A stretch of DNA of 64,000 nucleotides from Arenibacter arenosicollis. GTDB taxonomy: Bacteria > Bacteroidota > Bacteroidia > Flavobacteriales > Flavobacteriaceae. The notes beneath the pieces were generated by a model, which searched no databases, was not told where the DNA came from, and worked only from the letters and a program-made list of their open reading frames with translations. The stretch lies in assembly GCF_014397245.1 (NCBI RefSeq), contig NZ_JACLHY010000017.1, forward strand, positions 1 to 64,000, given 5' to 3'. The translations under genes and the position numbers were made by a program. Shown here piece by piece: positions 44,164 through 54,200 of this stretch. How positions within the stretch are numbered: the stretch's first letter is position 1; every line of letters starts with the position of its first letter.

Positions 44164-45021
44164 ATGTACAAAAGAAATCTTATGCCTTTTTTGGTGAACC
44201 TGTCCAAAGATTGGATATGCGCAGTAATGATTATTTCAACATCATTAAGTGGATATGCACAGGGCGATTTATTAATTTTTCCAAAACGTATTGTATTCGA
44301 TGGAAATCATCAAAAGGTAAAGAAAGTCTATGTCACAAATAATGGTATTGAAACTACTACCTATAAAATTTCCTATATCGAATTAGATATGGATAAGGAA
44401 GGTAAATTGGTTGAACTCGACACAATTTATGCCAACCAAAATATCGCCTCAAAAAAATTACGAATATACCCTCGCCACATTACTTTATTGCCCGGTGAAT
44501 CCCAGGTAGTCAAAGTTCAATTGATCAATGAAAGGAACATAGCGGAAGGAGAATATAGGTCACATCTATATTTTAGATCCGTGCCAAATCCAAAAAATCC
44601 CGAAGAAAGGGGAAGTGGGAAGGCATCTGACGACAATATCAGTATTAAATTGAATTATGTCTATGGAATTTCTATAGCCAATATTATAAGGGTTGGAAAT
44701 CCAAATATTCAAGTAAACATAGAATCCTTCAAAGTGGAAAATATCAAAGAGCAGTATATTTCAGTTTCAATGAGCCTTGAACGCAATGGTAATTTTTCCT
44801 CTTATGGCAACATTGAATTTGAGTATATCTCGCCTAATGGAAAAATAATTCATTTAAAAACTATTAAAGGTTTTGCCGTCTATGCTCCTGGAAATTTAAG
44901 GCAGGCACATTTTGGACTCAATACATTGGATGGACTAGATCTAAACAATGGAAAAATTAGAGCAACCTATAAAGAAGAAGGTAATGAACGAATTTATGCA
45001 CAGGAAACATTAAATCTATAA
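44164..45021 (+). CDS. PapD-like periplasmic pilus chaperone
   Basis: This 285-aa protein has a signal region ending near residue 36 (LSGYAQ). The first Ig-like domain shows LLIFPKRIVFDGNHQKVKKVYVTNNG and the G1-strand/cleft pattern RIYPRHITLLPGESQVVKVQL, where Arg and Lys correspond to the subunit-anchoring basic residues of the family. The second half (190-285) is a further beta-domain. It would cap pilin subunits by donor-strand complementation and pass them to the usher encoded downstream. Low similarity to classical PapD is expected in this phylum. Confidence 0.8.
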   Translation: MYKRNLMPFLVNLSKDWICAVMIISTSLSGYAQGDLLIFPKRIVFDGNHQKVKKVYVTNNGIETTTYKISYIELDMDKEGKLVELDTIYANQNIASKKLRIYPRHITLLPGESQVVKVQLINERNIAEGEYRSHLYFRSVPNPKNPEERGSGKASDDNISIKLNYVYGISIANIIRVGNPNIQVNIESFKVENIKEQYISVSMSLERNGNFSSYGNIEFEYISPNGKIIHLKTIKGFAVYAPGNLRQAHFGLNTLDGLDLNNGKIRATYKEEGNERIYAQETLNL

Positions 45022-45035
45022 CGGCATTTTGGGAA

Positions 45036-45506
45036 ATGAAATATTGGACCTGTTTTTTACTTTCCCTTTCCTTTTCAATTTCTCTTGCTCAGGATGTACA
45101 TGTAACGGCCATTCAAGATCTTGATTTTGGTAAATTTTATGTTACTGGGAATGGTTATGGAAATATCATCGTTCGCAACGACGGTACCTGGTACGCAGAA
45201 AATAATGTGAGACATATCGGATTATTTCCTCGCGCTGCTATTTTTAATATTTGGACGGAGAGTTTGAAACCCATAAAAGTTAAAGTCGAAATTTTCAATA
45301 GTCAGCTCACTAATACTGCAAATCTAACTGGACATAGGGTTGATAATGACGAAAACATTCAATATCACATAGTAAGTCATGATTCACCTTTAAGAATATC
45401 CGTAGGAGGTATATTACGTTTAGAATCTAGTAGTGGCAAAAGTTGGGGGACATATCAAGGAAATGTTAGTGTTAGGGCTACTATACTCCCTTTCTTAACT
45501 GATTGA
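45036..45506 (+). CDS. Second DUF4402-like fimbrial subunit
   Basis: This 156-aa protein has a signal peptide (MKYWTCFLLSLSFSISLAQ). VTAIQDLDFGKFYVTGNGYGNIIV resembles the N-terminal strand pair of DUF4402 subunits, and the protein ends VSVRATILPFL. The starting ATG is 14 bp after the chaperone stop. With a usher following, it is plausibly a minor or tip subunit, or an adaptor. Confidence 0.65.
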   Translation: MKYWTCFLLSLSFSISLAQDVHVTAIQDLDFGKFYVTGNGYGNIIVRNDGTWYAENNVRHIGLFPRAAIFNIWTESLKPIKVKVEIFNSQLTNTANLTGHRVDNDENIQYHIVSHDSPLRISVGGILRLESSSGKSWGTYQGNVSVRATILPFLTD

Positions 45507-45528
45507 AATAGATAAAAAATTTCTTAAA

Positions 45529-48500
45529 ATGAACTCGGACATATTGTATCTTTTCGTAAAGAAAATAGTTTGTCCAATTATTTTTTTTTTGTTACCATGG
45601 AATTCGTTGGCAATCCAAAGTCAAGCTTGTGATGAAGTCCCGGTATCTTTGCGAGTAGAACTTATTGGAGAAATTGAACTGCAGTCCCTGGTTTGTGAAA
45701 AAGAATTATTTCTGTCAATTAATGAGTTATTTGATTTTCTGAAAATAAAAATTGAATCGGATCCTCAATTGAATCTACTGGAGGGTTATTTACAGGACCA
45801 GGATGATATTTATAAAATTGATGTCGAGCGAAAAGTTATTACTTATAAAGGTAATGTTTACGAACTATCACAAACAGACATACGCAAATATACTTCAGGC
45901 GTATATTTAAGGGAACAAATTATTTACGAAATTTTTGGCCTAAAAAGTACTTTCAACTTCAGAAACCTATCGGTGCTTATGGAAGTGGAAATAGAACTCC
46001 CCTATCTTAAGGAGGCAATACGTAATAAGTTACGCCAAAAAATACCCAATGACCTACAGATTCCGATAGCAGATACCACAATTTATAAGGAGAAGCCATT
46101 ATTTGATTTTGGCACCGCTAGGTGGAATATATTCTCAACTCAAAGATCGGACGGAATGAACTATAGTCGCCTGGGTCTTGGACTAGGAGGGGTACTTATG
46201 GGCGGAGAACTTAGTGGTAGGCTAAATGCGGTTACCGACCAACCTCTTGACATCCGAAACCAGTTTTACCGTTGGCGTTTGGTGAATAACGAAAATACTT
46301 TGATTCGTCAATTAACGATAGGTAAAATTAGTACCCAAACAAGATCTTCAATTTTTAGTCCAATTGTTGGTGTACAAATGACAAATGCACCAACATATCG
46401 AAAGCGTTCTTTTGGCACCTATATCCTGAGCAACTATACTAAACCCGGCTGGATGGTAGAATTGTTCATCAATAATGCCCTCGTAGATTTTGCGAAGGCC
46501 GATAATTTCGGGTTTTTTAGTTTTGAAATACCATTGGTTTATGGAAATACATCCATAAACCTACGTTATTATGGACCTTATGGGGAAGAGGAACATTCCA
46601 ACCAACAAATAACCATACCTTTTAATTTGCAACAGAGTGGAAATTATGAATACGACGTAAACTTTGGAGTAGTGGAAGATACCGGAGCACTTTTTCTTCA
46701 ATCGGAAATAAATTATGGGGTGTCACAAAATTTATCTTTGGGTGGGGGATTGGAGTATTTGTCTTCCCTCGAAAAAAATCAAGTGATTCCTTATGTGAAT
46801 GGAAATATGCTAATTGGTGGACAAACGATTATTTCCGCGGAGTATATGCCCAATGTGGGATATAGGGCTACATTGAATTATCGCCATCGCAAAAATTATC
46901 ATTTAGACCTCTTTTATACCAAGTATCAGAAGGATCAAACGGCTATTCTTTATAACTACAATGAACAGCGTTCGGCAATTCTAACGACCCCAATCAGCTT
47001 TGGTGAATTTGCTGTTTCTTCGAGATTGGCCCTTCGACAGACAGTTCTAGGTAATAATAATTTTTCCAACCTTGAGTGGCTACTAAGTGGCAATGTTTTA
47101 GGTATCAACACCAATATTCATACAAGGGCATTTTATAATGATTTGACCAAGCCCGATTTTTTTTCCCGATTTACATTCTCAATGGGACTGCCCTACAAAT
47201 TGACATTGTCACCGCAAATAGAATTTAACTATATTGACAATAAAATCACCTCGGTACGAGGTGAAATCTCTAAACATCTATTTAAGGATACCTACTTCCG
47301 ATCTAATATTGAACACAATTTTAAGTATGATAAGTTCTATTTAAACTTTGGCGTTACTATAGGCTTAGGATTTTCACGCCTGGGCCTTTCAAGTAATATA
47401 AATACCGACCATAGTTCCTTCTCTCAGATACTTACTGGAGGGGCTTCCTATTCCCATGAGGCAGACTATATGGTCTTTGACGAAAGAACGGCCTTAGGTC
47501 AGGCCAGTGTAAAATTCTTACCATTCCTAGATGTCAATGGTAACGGAAAAAAAGATGGTGCGGAACCAGAAATAAAAGGTTTGGAGGTTTATTGCAAGCG
47601 CGGTGGGCTCAAAAAGTATCTGGATACGGGTTCCATTATCTTCACTGGCATGGAACCATATGTTCCGCATTACTTCACCTTTAACTCCGATCAGTTTCAA
47701 AATATTGCTTGGACCATGGATTATAACAGTATGAACTTAACCTTGAACCCGAACCAGATAAAATTGGTAAAAATACCTATCAATGTAATGGGGGAGGTGA
47801 GTGGCTACGTTAAATACGAACAAGAGGGTATAGGTTCAGTTAGAATGACTATCAAGGATAAGTTTGGGGAAAAATTAGCACATATTACTTCTGAAAGTGA
47901 TGGATTTTTTAGTTTTTTCGGCTTGCCATCCGGGGAATATAGCATTCAACCGGACACCCTTCAACAGGGCAAGCTTGGATTAAGGCCACATCAAGAAACT
48001 CACTTTAAAATTCAAAATGGTGAAGAGGGGGATTATGTTGATAATATTCTTTTAAAGCTTGTGGATTTAAATCGTTATGAGGACATTGCTAAATTAGATG
48101 TTCCTGAAGATGGCTTATCTCCAAAAAAAGAAAGCGAGAAAAATTTAATTTTAAATGGACTGTCACTTCCCACACATTCAGATATCGACACTTTTGAAAG
48201 AAAAAGTATAAATAAGTATGCTATGGGCACTACTGGCAACCAACCTTTGCCAGAGTCCACGTATACTGAAAAGGAATCCCTACTGGAAATTTCTGACACC
48301 AATAACTTCCAAAAGACAATAGATCCTAAGGTCAAGCTGCCAGGTTTAATTTATAGTGTCCAAATTCGTACTTCCAAGAAAAAATTGTCTCCAACCAATC
48401 CTATTTTTAAAGATATATCGGACATTTCATACTATATAAATGATGGTAATTATTCTTATACTTGGAGGGAAACCACCAATTATAATGAAGCTTTAGAACT

Positions 48501-49857
48501 TAGAAGAATTGCTGTACAGAAAGGCCATAAGGATTCTTTTGTAATTTATCATTACAATGGAGAGCGAATCTCACATGAGAAGTTAAAGATTCTAAAGAGT
48601 TTACAAAAAGAGCTATTTGATTTAACAAAAAACAGCTCAAATGAACTTAGGAACTCTATCGTTAATGATTTTAAAGGGAAAGACCGTAATACATCGTCAT
48701 ATAATTTCGAAGTGGTAGCTAAACCAACACCTAAGGAAGTTCACCAGCCCTTGGTATTTAATGTTCAGTTAATGGAGACCCCTGAGCAATTGGAAAGCGG
48801 ATCGCCTATTTTTGATTGGCTTCCAACTCTAAAACATTACAGAGAGGGTCCAAAATATAAATACTTTTTAGAGGGTAGTAAAAATCTTAATCATGCGGTT
48901 GAGATTAGAAAGACCTTGATTGAGCTCGGTTTTGACAAGGCCATAATTGTTCCGTTTGATAATTTGGGAATATTGAATCCTTTGCAGGCAGAAGGTAAAG
49001 TGTTGTATCAGGATTTAATACAGCTGACTGGAATGGCGGGAATTCCCATAAAAATTTATAACGTTTATGATGAAAAAGTGGAAACATATTTGTCCGAAGC
49101 TGACGGCAAATTTCAAATCAGAGGACTGCCTCATGGAAATTATAAGGTGGTTTTGGATACTAGTTTAGTAAGGTCTTATAAAATGAGAACCCCGACAAAT
49201 TCTTTTCTGCTTTCCATTAAGGACAATACCGAAATAAGCCCGCAGGACTTGAATTTTATATTGAAACCAATACCTGACAAAGGAGAAGATTTATATAAAT
49301 TTAAAAATAATTCGGGTAACGGCTTGGTCTTCAAAGTACAGATTCTGGCTTCCAATATGATGCTCCCTCAATACCACAACCTTTTTAAGGGGCTAAAGGG
49401 TATTTATACATATCAACATAAAGGGGTGTATAAATATGCTGTTGGGGACCTAAAAACTCTGGAAGAAGCCAGGGATTTAAAACTGGAACTCAAGAATAAT
49501 GGATTTCCTGACGCTTTTATAGTAAGCTTTTACAATGAGAAAAGACTTGATATGTTAGAGTTGGCAGGTTGTATATTAATTGAACAGGATAGTGTTAGGG
49601 AAGGAATGATAGGTATGAAAATACATATATACCAAAAGGACAATCTTAAGTCGGTTACAACATTAGTATCCGGTAGGGAAGGGCATTTTAATTTTCTGGG
49701 CTTAAAACCTGGGAAGTATAAAGCGAAAATTGATAGTGAACAACTTCGAAAGCTCGGTTTGGTTTCAGTATACCCTGAAAAGGATTTTGAAATTACCTTG
49801 GATGGTAAGGGCTCCCAGGTGAAGCCATTAATATTTGAAGTTAGCCCTCTACCTTAA
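45529..49857 (+). CDS. Usher-like outer-membrane protein with SPOR-type tail (1442 aa)
   Basis: After an N-terminal signal, residues 40-180 are a periplasmic entry domain. Residues 200-650 are a beta-barrel-like region interrupted by a plug-like Ig segment (TKPGWMVELFINNALVDFAKADNFGFFSFEIPLVYGNTSINLRYYGPYGEE), the hallmark of ushers. The remaining roughly 750 residues are unusual. An SdrD-B-like piece (FLDVNGNGKKDGAEP, about 665) comes first. Carboxypeptidase-regulatory-like modules (755-815, 1152-1210, 1344-1402) then alternate with three SPOR-like modules (940-1015, 1075-1150, 1265-1345; VYSVQIRTS, LVFNVQLME, LVFKVQILAS). Classical ushers are about 800-850 aa. The tail may bind peptidoglycan or anchor the complex. 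Confidence 0.75.
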   Translation: MNSDILYLFVKKIVCPIIFFLLPWNSLAIQSQACDEVPVSLRVELIGEIELQSLVCEKELFLSINELFDFLKIKIESDPQLNLLEGYLQDQDDIYKIDVERKVITYKGNVYELSQTDIRKYTSGVYLREQIIYEIFGLKSTFNFRNLSVLMEVEIELPYLKEAIRNKLRQKIPNDLQIPIADTTIYKEKPLFDFGTARWNIFSTQRSDGMNYSRLGLGLGGVLMGGELSGRLNAVTDQPLDIRNQFYRWRLVNNENTLIRQLTIGKISTQTRSSIFSPIVGVQMTNAPTYRKRSFGTYILSNYTKPGWMVELFINNALVDFAKADNFGFFSFEIPLVYGNTSINLRYYGPYGEEEHSNQQITIPFNLQQSGNYEYDVNFGVVEDTGALFLQSEINYGVSQNLSLGGGLEYLSSLEKNQVIPYVNGNMLIGGQTIISAEYMPNVGYRATLNYRHRKNYHLDLFYTKYQKDQTAILYNYNEQRSAILTTPISFGEFAVSSRLALRQTVLGNNNFSNLEWLLSGNVLGINTNIHTRAFYNDLTKPDFFSRFTFSMGLPYKLTLSPQIEFNYIDNKITSVRGEISKHLFKDTYFRSNIEHNFKYDKFYLNFGVTIGLGFSRLGLSSNINTDHSSFSQILTGGASYSHEADYMVFDERTALGQASVKFLPFLDVNGNGKKDGAEPEIKGLEVYCKRGGLKKYLDTGSIIFTGMEPYVPHYFTFNSDQFQNIAWTMDYNSMNLTLNPNQIKLVKIPINVMGEVSGYVKYEQEGIGSVRMTIKDKFGEKLAHITSESDGFFSFFGLPSGEYSIQPDTLQQGKLGLRPHQETHFKIQNGEEGDYVDNILLKLVDLNRYEDIAKLDVPEDGLSPKKESEKNLILNGLSLPTHSDIDTFERKSINKYAMGTTGNQPLPESTYTEKESLLEISDTNNFQKTIDPKVKLPGLIYSVQIRTSKKKLSPTNPIFKDISDISYYINDGNYSYTWRETTNYNEALELRRIAVQKGHKDSFVIYHYNGERISHEKLKILKSLQKELFDLTKNSSNELRNSIVNDFKGKDRNTSSYNFEVVAKPTPKEVHQPLVFNVQLMETPEQLESGSPIFDWLPTLKHYREGPKYKYFLEGSKNLNHAVEIRKTLIELGFDKAIIVPFDNLGILNPLQAEGKVLYQDLIQLTGMAGIPIKIYNVYDEKVETYLSEADGKFQIRGLPHGNYKVVLDTSLVRSYKMRTPTNSFLLSIKDNTEISPQDLNFILKPIPDKGEDLYKFKNNSGNGLVFKVQILASNMMLPQYHNLFKGLKGIYTYQHKGVYKYAVGDLKTLEEARDLKLELKNNGFPDAFIVSFYNEKRLDMLELAGCILIEQDSVREGMIGMKIHIYQKDNLKSVTTLVSGREGHFNFLGLKPGKYKAKIDSEQLRKLGLVSVYPEKDFEITLDGKGSQVKPLIFEVSPLP

Positions 49858-50920
49858 TATTTAACGCTAGGTCAAAATTAAACATAGAAGTATTCCTCTT
49901 TTAGGCTACTCATTATATAAGGTTTCAATAAAAGGCTTACAGATGGGATATCAACATGGTGGAATTACAAGAACCGTATTGGTAAGTGTCATCATGCTGG
50001 TGCAATATATATGCTCACCATCCCTTAAACAGAGTATTTTAAAAATATAAATGGGTTGGACTCTTATCTTTACTCCGACCCTTTTTACTTGCTCGCCTGA
50101 TCGAAAAACAATGGGACGTAAACAACTGATTTAGTATTGGCAATTTAGCATTGTTTGGAAAAATTTAGTTTTGAAAGAAATCTTACCAACTTCTGTCTCC
50201 TTTTGCCTGTGATTAATTGCCCAAAACTTTATTAAAAATATCGTTCTTCCTTTATAACTGGCCAGAATGGTTATATAGTAATTTGGCATATGTAGTGTCA
50301 TCCACTACTTAGGGTTTCGATCGCATGATCAGAATTTCCTCTTGAACGAAGCACTGATTTTCCTTCTTGTTTTTTACATATTCGAAAGGCTTAATTTACT
50401 TTCCTTTATTTCGGGAGACTTTAGGTTTCCAGTTTTAAATATCCAATGGTGGGTATTTATAGAGCTCTTATGGTCCTTTCTACATGCTGAATAACTTAAT
50501 ACTTGGCATCCCAAACTCAGAATTTGCTTCCAGGTATTACCCAAATTGCTACGTTTATTCCAAAGTGAATACGACTATTAAATATGCCATTTCAATTCGG
50601 ATTCTAGGTTAATAAATAAATAATTTCACCGTTTTAATTTCAATCATCAACCATACTAAATAAGTACTCGAAAATGATATAAACAACTAATCATTACCGC
50701 CGGGGAGATCTAAAAATATCTCCCAGGTTATTAACAAATATTATCAAAGAAATAGAATAGTCAAAATAATTATCTGGAGCGCTTGTCATCATCCTTGGTC
50801 TTTATATTAATAAGGTAACCTTGCCTATTTGGGATAATATTTAGGTGCCCAAGAAGCAATCTTTCTAGAGATTAACTTACATACCAAATCGTGAATTCAA
50901 CCCAATCTAACATTTAAATT
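49858..50920. other. Long intergenic region (1063 bp)
   Basis: Holds the terminator at 50053-50086 and a further hairpin (GGGAGAT at 50703-50709, ATCTCCC at 50718-50724) without a U-run. No credible gene on either strand. Confidence 0.45.
50053..50086 (+). terminator. Rho-independent terminator of the fimbrial operon
   Basis: GGGTTGGA (50053-50060) pairs with TCCGACCC (50074-50081), followed by TTTTT. It lies about 200 bp after the usher stop codon. Confidence 0.65.
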
Positions 50921-51232
50921 ATGAACAAAATTATTATTGTAATCGCCGCTTTTCTTCTTGCTAATATTAGTATGGGACAAGAACTAAGTGCAATGGAAAA
51001 ATCAAAAAAAGACCTCATTGAAATTAAGCGAATAATTAACGTAACGGACGATCAATACCAATACATAGAAACTTTGCTTATCTACTACTATAATAACGGC
51101 GGAGATAATGTTTCAGAGGATAATGCTAATCTCCAAATAGCAAAAAATGTGCACGAAAAAATAAGAGCCAAGTTATCTACTCAAGATTTCGAAATTTTGT
51201 ATGAGGAATGGCTAAAGACAATGGTTAGATAA
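50921..51232 (+). CDS. Small secreted helical protein, hypothetical
   Basis: This 103-aa protein has a signal peptide (MNKIIIVIAAFLLANISMGQ). The mature part of about 83 residues is alpha-helical and charged (MEKSKKDLIEIKRIINVTDDQYQYIETLLIYYYNN...IRAKLSTQDFEILYEEWLKTMVR), resembling small periplasmic Spy/CpxP-like or heavy-metal-sensor-like proteins, though no signature motif is seen. The stop is 20 bp before the large T9SS substrate, suggesting the same transcript. Confidence 0.65.
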   Translation: MNKIIIVIAAFLLANISMGQELSAMEKSKKDLIEIKRIINVTDDQYQYIETLLIYYYNNGGDNVSEDNANLQIAKNVHEKIRAKLSTQDFEILYEEWLKTMVR

Positions 51233-51252
51233 CAATTTAAAATTATTTCAAA

Positions 51253-54200
51253 ATGAAAAAATATATACTCTTAATCCTATTCCTTTTCAATACTTTACTG
51301 TTCTTTTCACAAGAAATTGACTGGTCCAGCTTGTCAGGAAATATGCCAGAGGCAGGCTATGTAACAAGTAGTTACTCAGCAGTAGCCGCTGACGGTGCAT
51401 CCTTGGTAACTGTTAATATTACCCAATCCGGTTCTTCTACTACAGGTGGTGCAGTCAACGCGGTAGCCCCTAGTTCTGTAGGAAATAGTTATAATTTTAA
51501 TAATGAAAGAGCGGCAATAGGTTATTCCGGTAATACCTATACCTACACTTTTAGTGAGCCAGTTTATGTTACATTAAGCTCACAGGCACATAGTGCCTTA
51601 ATGAGGACTGAGAACATAAAACTAAATACGACTACTCCCGGAGCTACCATTAAAGCAAGTTTAGTAAACCCTTTGGCCAATCACTTTTTACAAGGAAATG
51701 AATCTGCAAATGTGCATTTAGGTTCAATTGGTTTAAACAACACAACAACTGGAACCTATTGGTTGGCTACAACATCAATTCCAGTAACAAATTTAAGTGT
51801 AGAGTATTATACAACTGATGCTTCTGACATAGCAGGTAATGAGCCTTTCACTATAACACTAGATCCTTTGCCCTTTATATTATTGGACCCTACCGATTCA
51901 ACTGGTGCGGGAAGAACAAATATTAATGTTCCGGCCTGTACTACAGGATATGAATTTTTGGAAGTGGTAAATACAGGTATTTCTGCAAACTATGTTGGTG
52001 GAAGAGGTATGGCCTCTATGACTGTTACTCTTCTTAATCCTCAAGATATTGGTCAAGAATCTTTATCAATGTCAGGAGGTTTTTCTGGTCTATCGGTGTC
52101 AGGCAACGGATCAACAAGTTTAATTATGACAAATACATCTGGCAGCCTAAACGCGCCTTTTGTAAGTGCTGTAAATGATTTATTCTATAAGAACACATCG
52201 CTATCTCCTAATACTGAGGAGGTAAGAGAAGTTCAAATAACTTATACCGATACTGAAGGAAATATATCAGCATCTGCATCAGCATTTTTAACTTTAACCG
52301 AAGGTGCCAACGCTGGATTACCAATAAGTCCAAAATATGTTTTTACTGGTGATCCAAATTTTGATTTGTTCACCACTTTGGATGGTTCTCAAAACACTGG
52401 AGGAACGTGGGTCGATGTGGATGAAACTGGAGCATTAATAAACCCAAGTACAATTAATGTGTCTGCATTGCCATTAGGTGGTAGCACATTTAGATATGAT
52501 GTAGTAGGTAATGGACCATGTAGTAATGCCTTTGCTACTGTCGTTGTTATAAAAATTAATAGCTCAGAGGTTCCAATATCTTCAAATACGTCTTGTGGAC
52601 AAGTAATGACTGAATATACCAATTCGCTATACTCATCAAATTCCGATGATCCAATTTTTATCTTTTCTGGAGGTTCTGGGGAATTATCCGCTGAATTAGG
52701 AGCGGCAGGAACAATATTTGATTGGTATAAATACAATCCCACGACAAACTCATATGACACCTATGCATTGAATTCAACTCCAACTCAATCAGGATTAGGG
52801 GATGGAGGATATTTAGTAGTTAGAAATGATGGCGGTACGATTGAAGAAGGACGTGCATGGGTTTGGAATTCTAATTTAATTCTAGAGGCAGGAACACCTC
52901 AAACTATATGTGAAGGACAAACTGTAACCTTGAATGGTTCAGGTACAGTTAGCAACCCTACATTTACCTATTATGATCCTGTTGTTGTACCGCTAATAAT
53001 TGACTCATCAACCCAAATAACGGTAACTTTTGATGCCACTCATACTTATGTTTCAGATTTAGGGTTTTATATGGTCTCTCCTGACGGTTCGACTACCATA
53101 GAATTGGGAGTAAATCAAGGCAATACATGTAATGGTGGAGATAATGTAACCAATTTAAGGTTTACAAATCAAGCTGCGGATGTCTTCAATTATTGCAGTC
53201 AACCAGCACCACTAACCGGGCTTTATAATCAGTACTTTGATGGAACCACCACCATTACCATAGATTGGTCTCCTCTGTACGGAATGAATGCAAGGGACGG
53301 TGGTTGGGCTGTCCAAATTTATGATTGTGTTGGTGCGGATGTGGGAAGTTTAACAGGAGCCATTATTAGTTTCGACAATGGTGCAGATGGATCAGTAACA
53401 TATAGTAGTGGTGCTATTAGTTCACCCATTAATGATAATTCTTGTAATCCCGCTTCGGCTTCAAAATTTATTGTGCCTTTTAATCCTCCTGTGCAAAATT
53501 CAAACAGCTCGATAGCATTGAATAACGGAGTAGGCATCGGGAGTATGGGAGGCTATGAATGGTCATATAGTACAAATAGTGCCACTGGCCCATGGTCCGG
53601 ACCTTTTGAAAATGCTAATCTAACACCAGATTTCCCAATAAACGAAACTACATGGTTTAGAATTGTTGCAGATAACGGGGTTGGCTGTTTATTTGAAGAT
53701 GTTGTTCAAGTAACATCACAGCCCAAATCTCAAGCTGGTCTAAATGATTTTGTTTCATTTTATGTACACGATACGCCTACGGATTTGTTTACTATAATTG
53801 ATGGAACTCCAGATTCTGGAGGATCCTGGTCAGGGCCAAGTACATTATCCGGTGGTTATGAAGGAACTTTTAATCCACTTACTAATATATCAGGAATCTA
53901 TACATACACTGTCAATGGAACAGCTCCTTGTTCAGCTTCCACTGTAAATGTAGAAGTGTTCATAAACAGATCCGTAGATTCTGACGGTGATGGGGTGACT
54001 GATGGACAAGAAGTTACCGATGAAACAGATCCGTTAGATATTTGCAGCTATATTCCTGCGAATGCCACTTTGGAACCAAGTACTGGTTGGAATACGGCTG
54101 ACTGTGACGGTGACGGTGTGACAAATGCGGACGAGACAACGGACGGTTCGGATAGCCAAGACCCCTGTAGTTATGTAATGGAAAGTGTTTCAGCGGCCCC

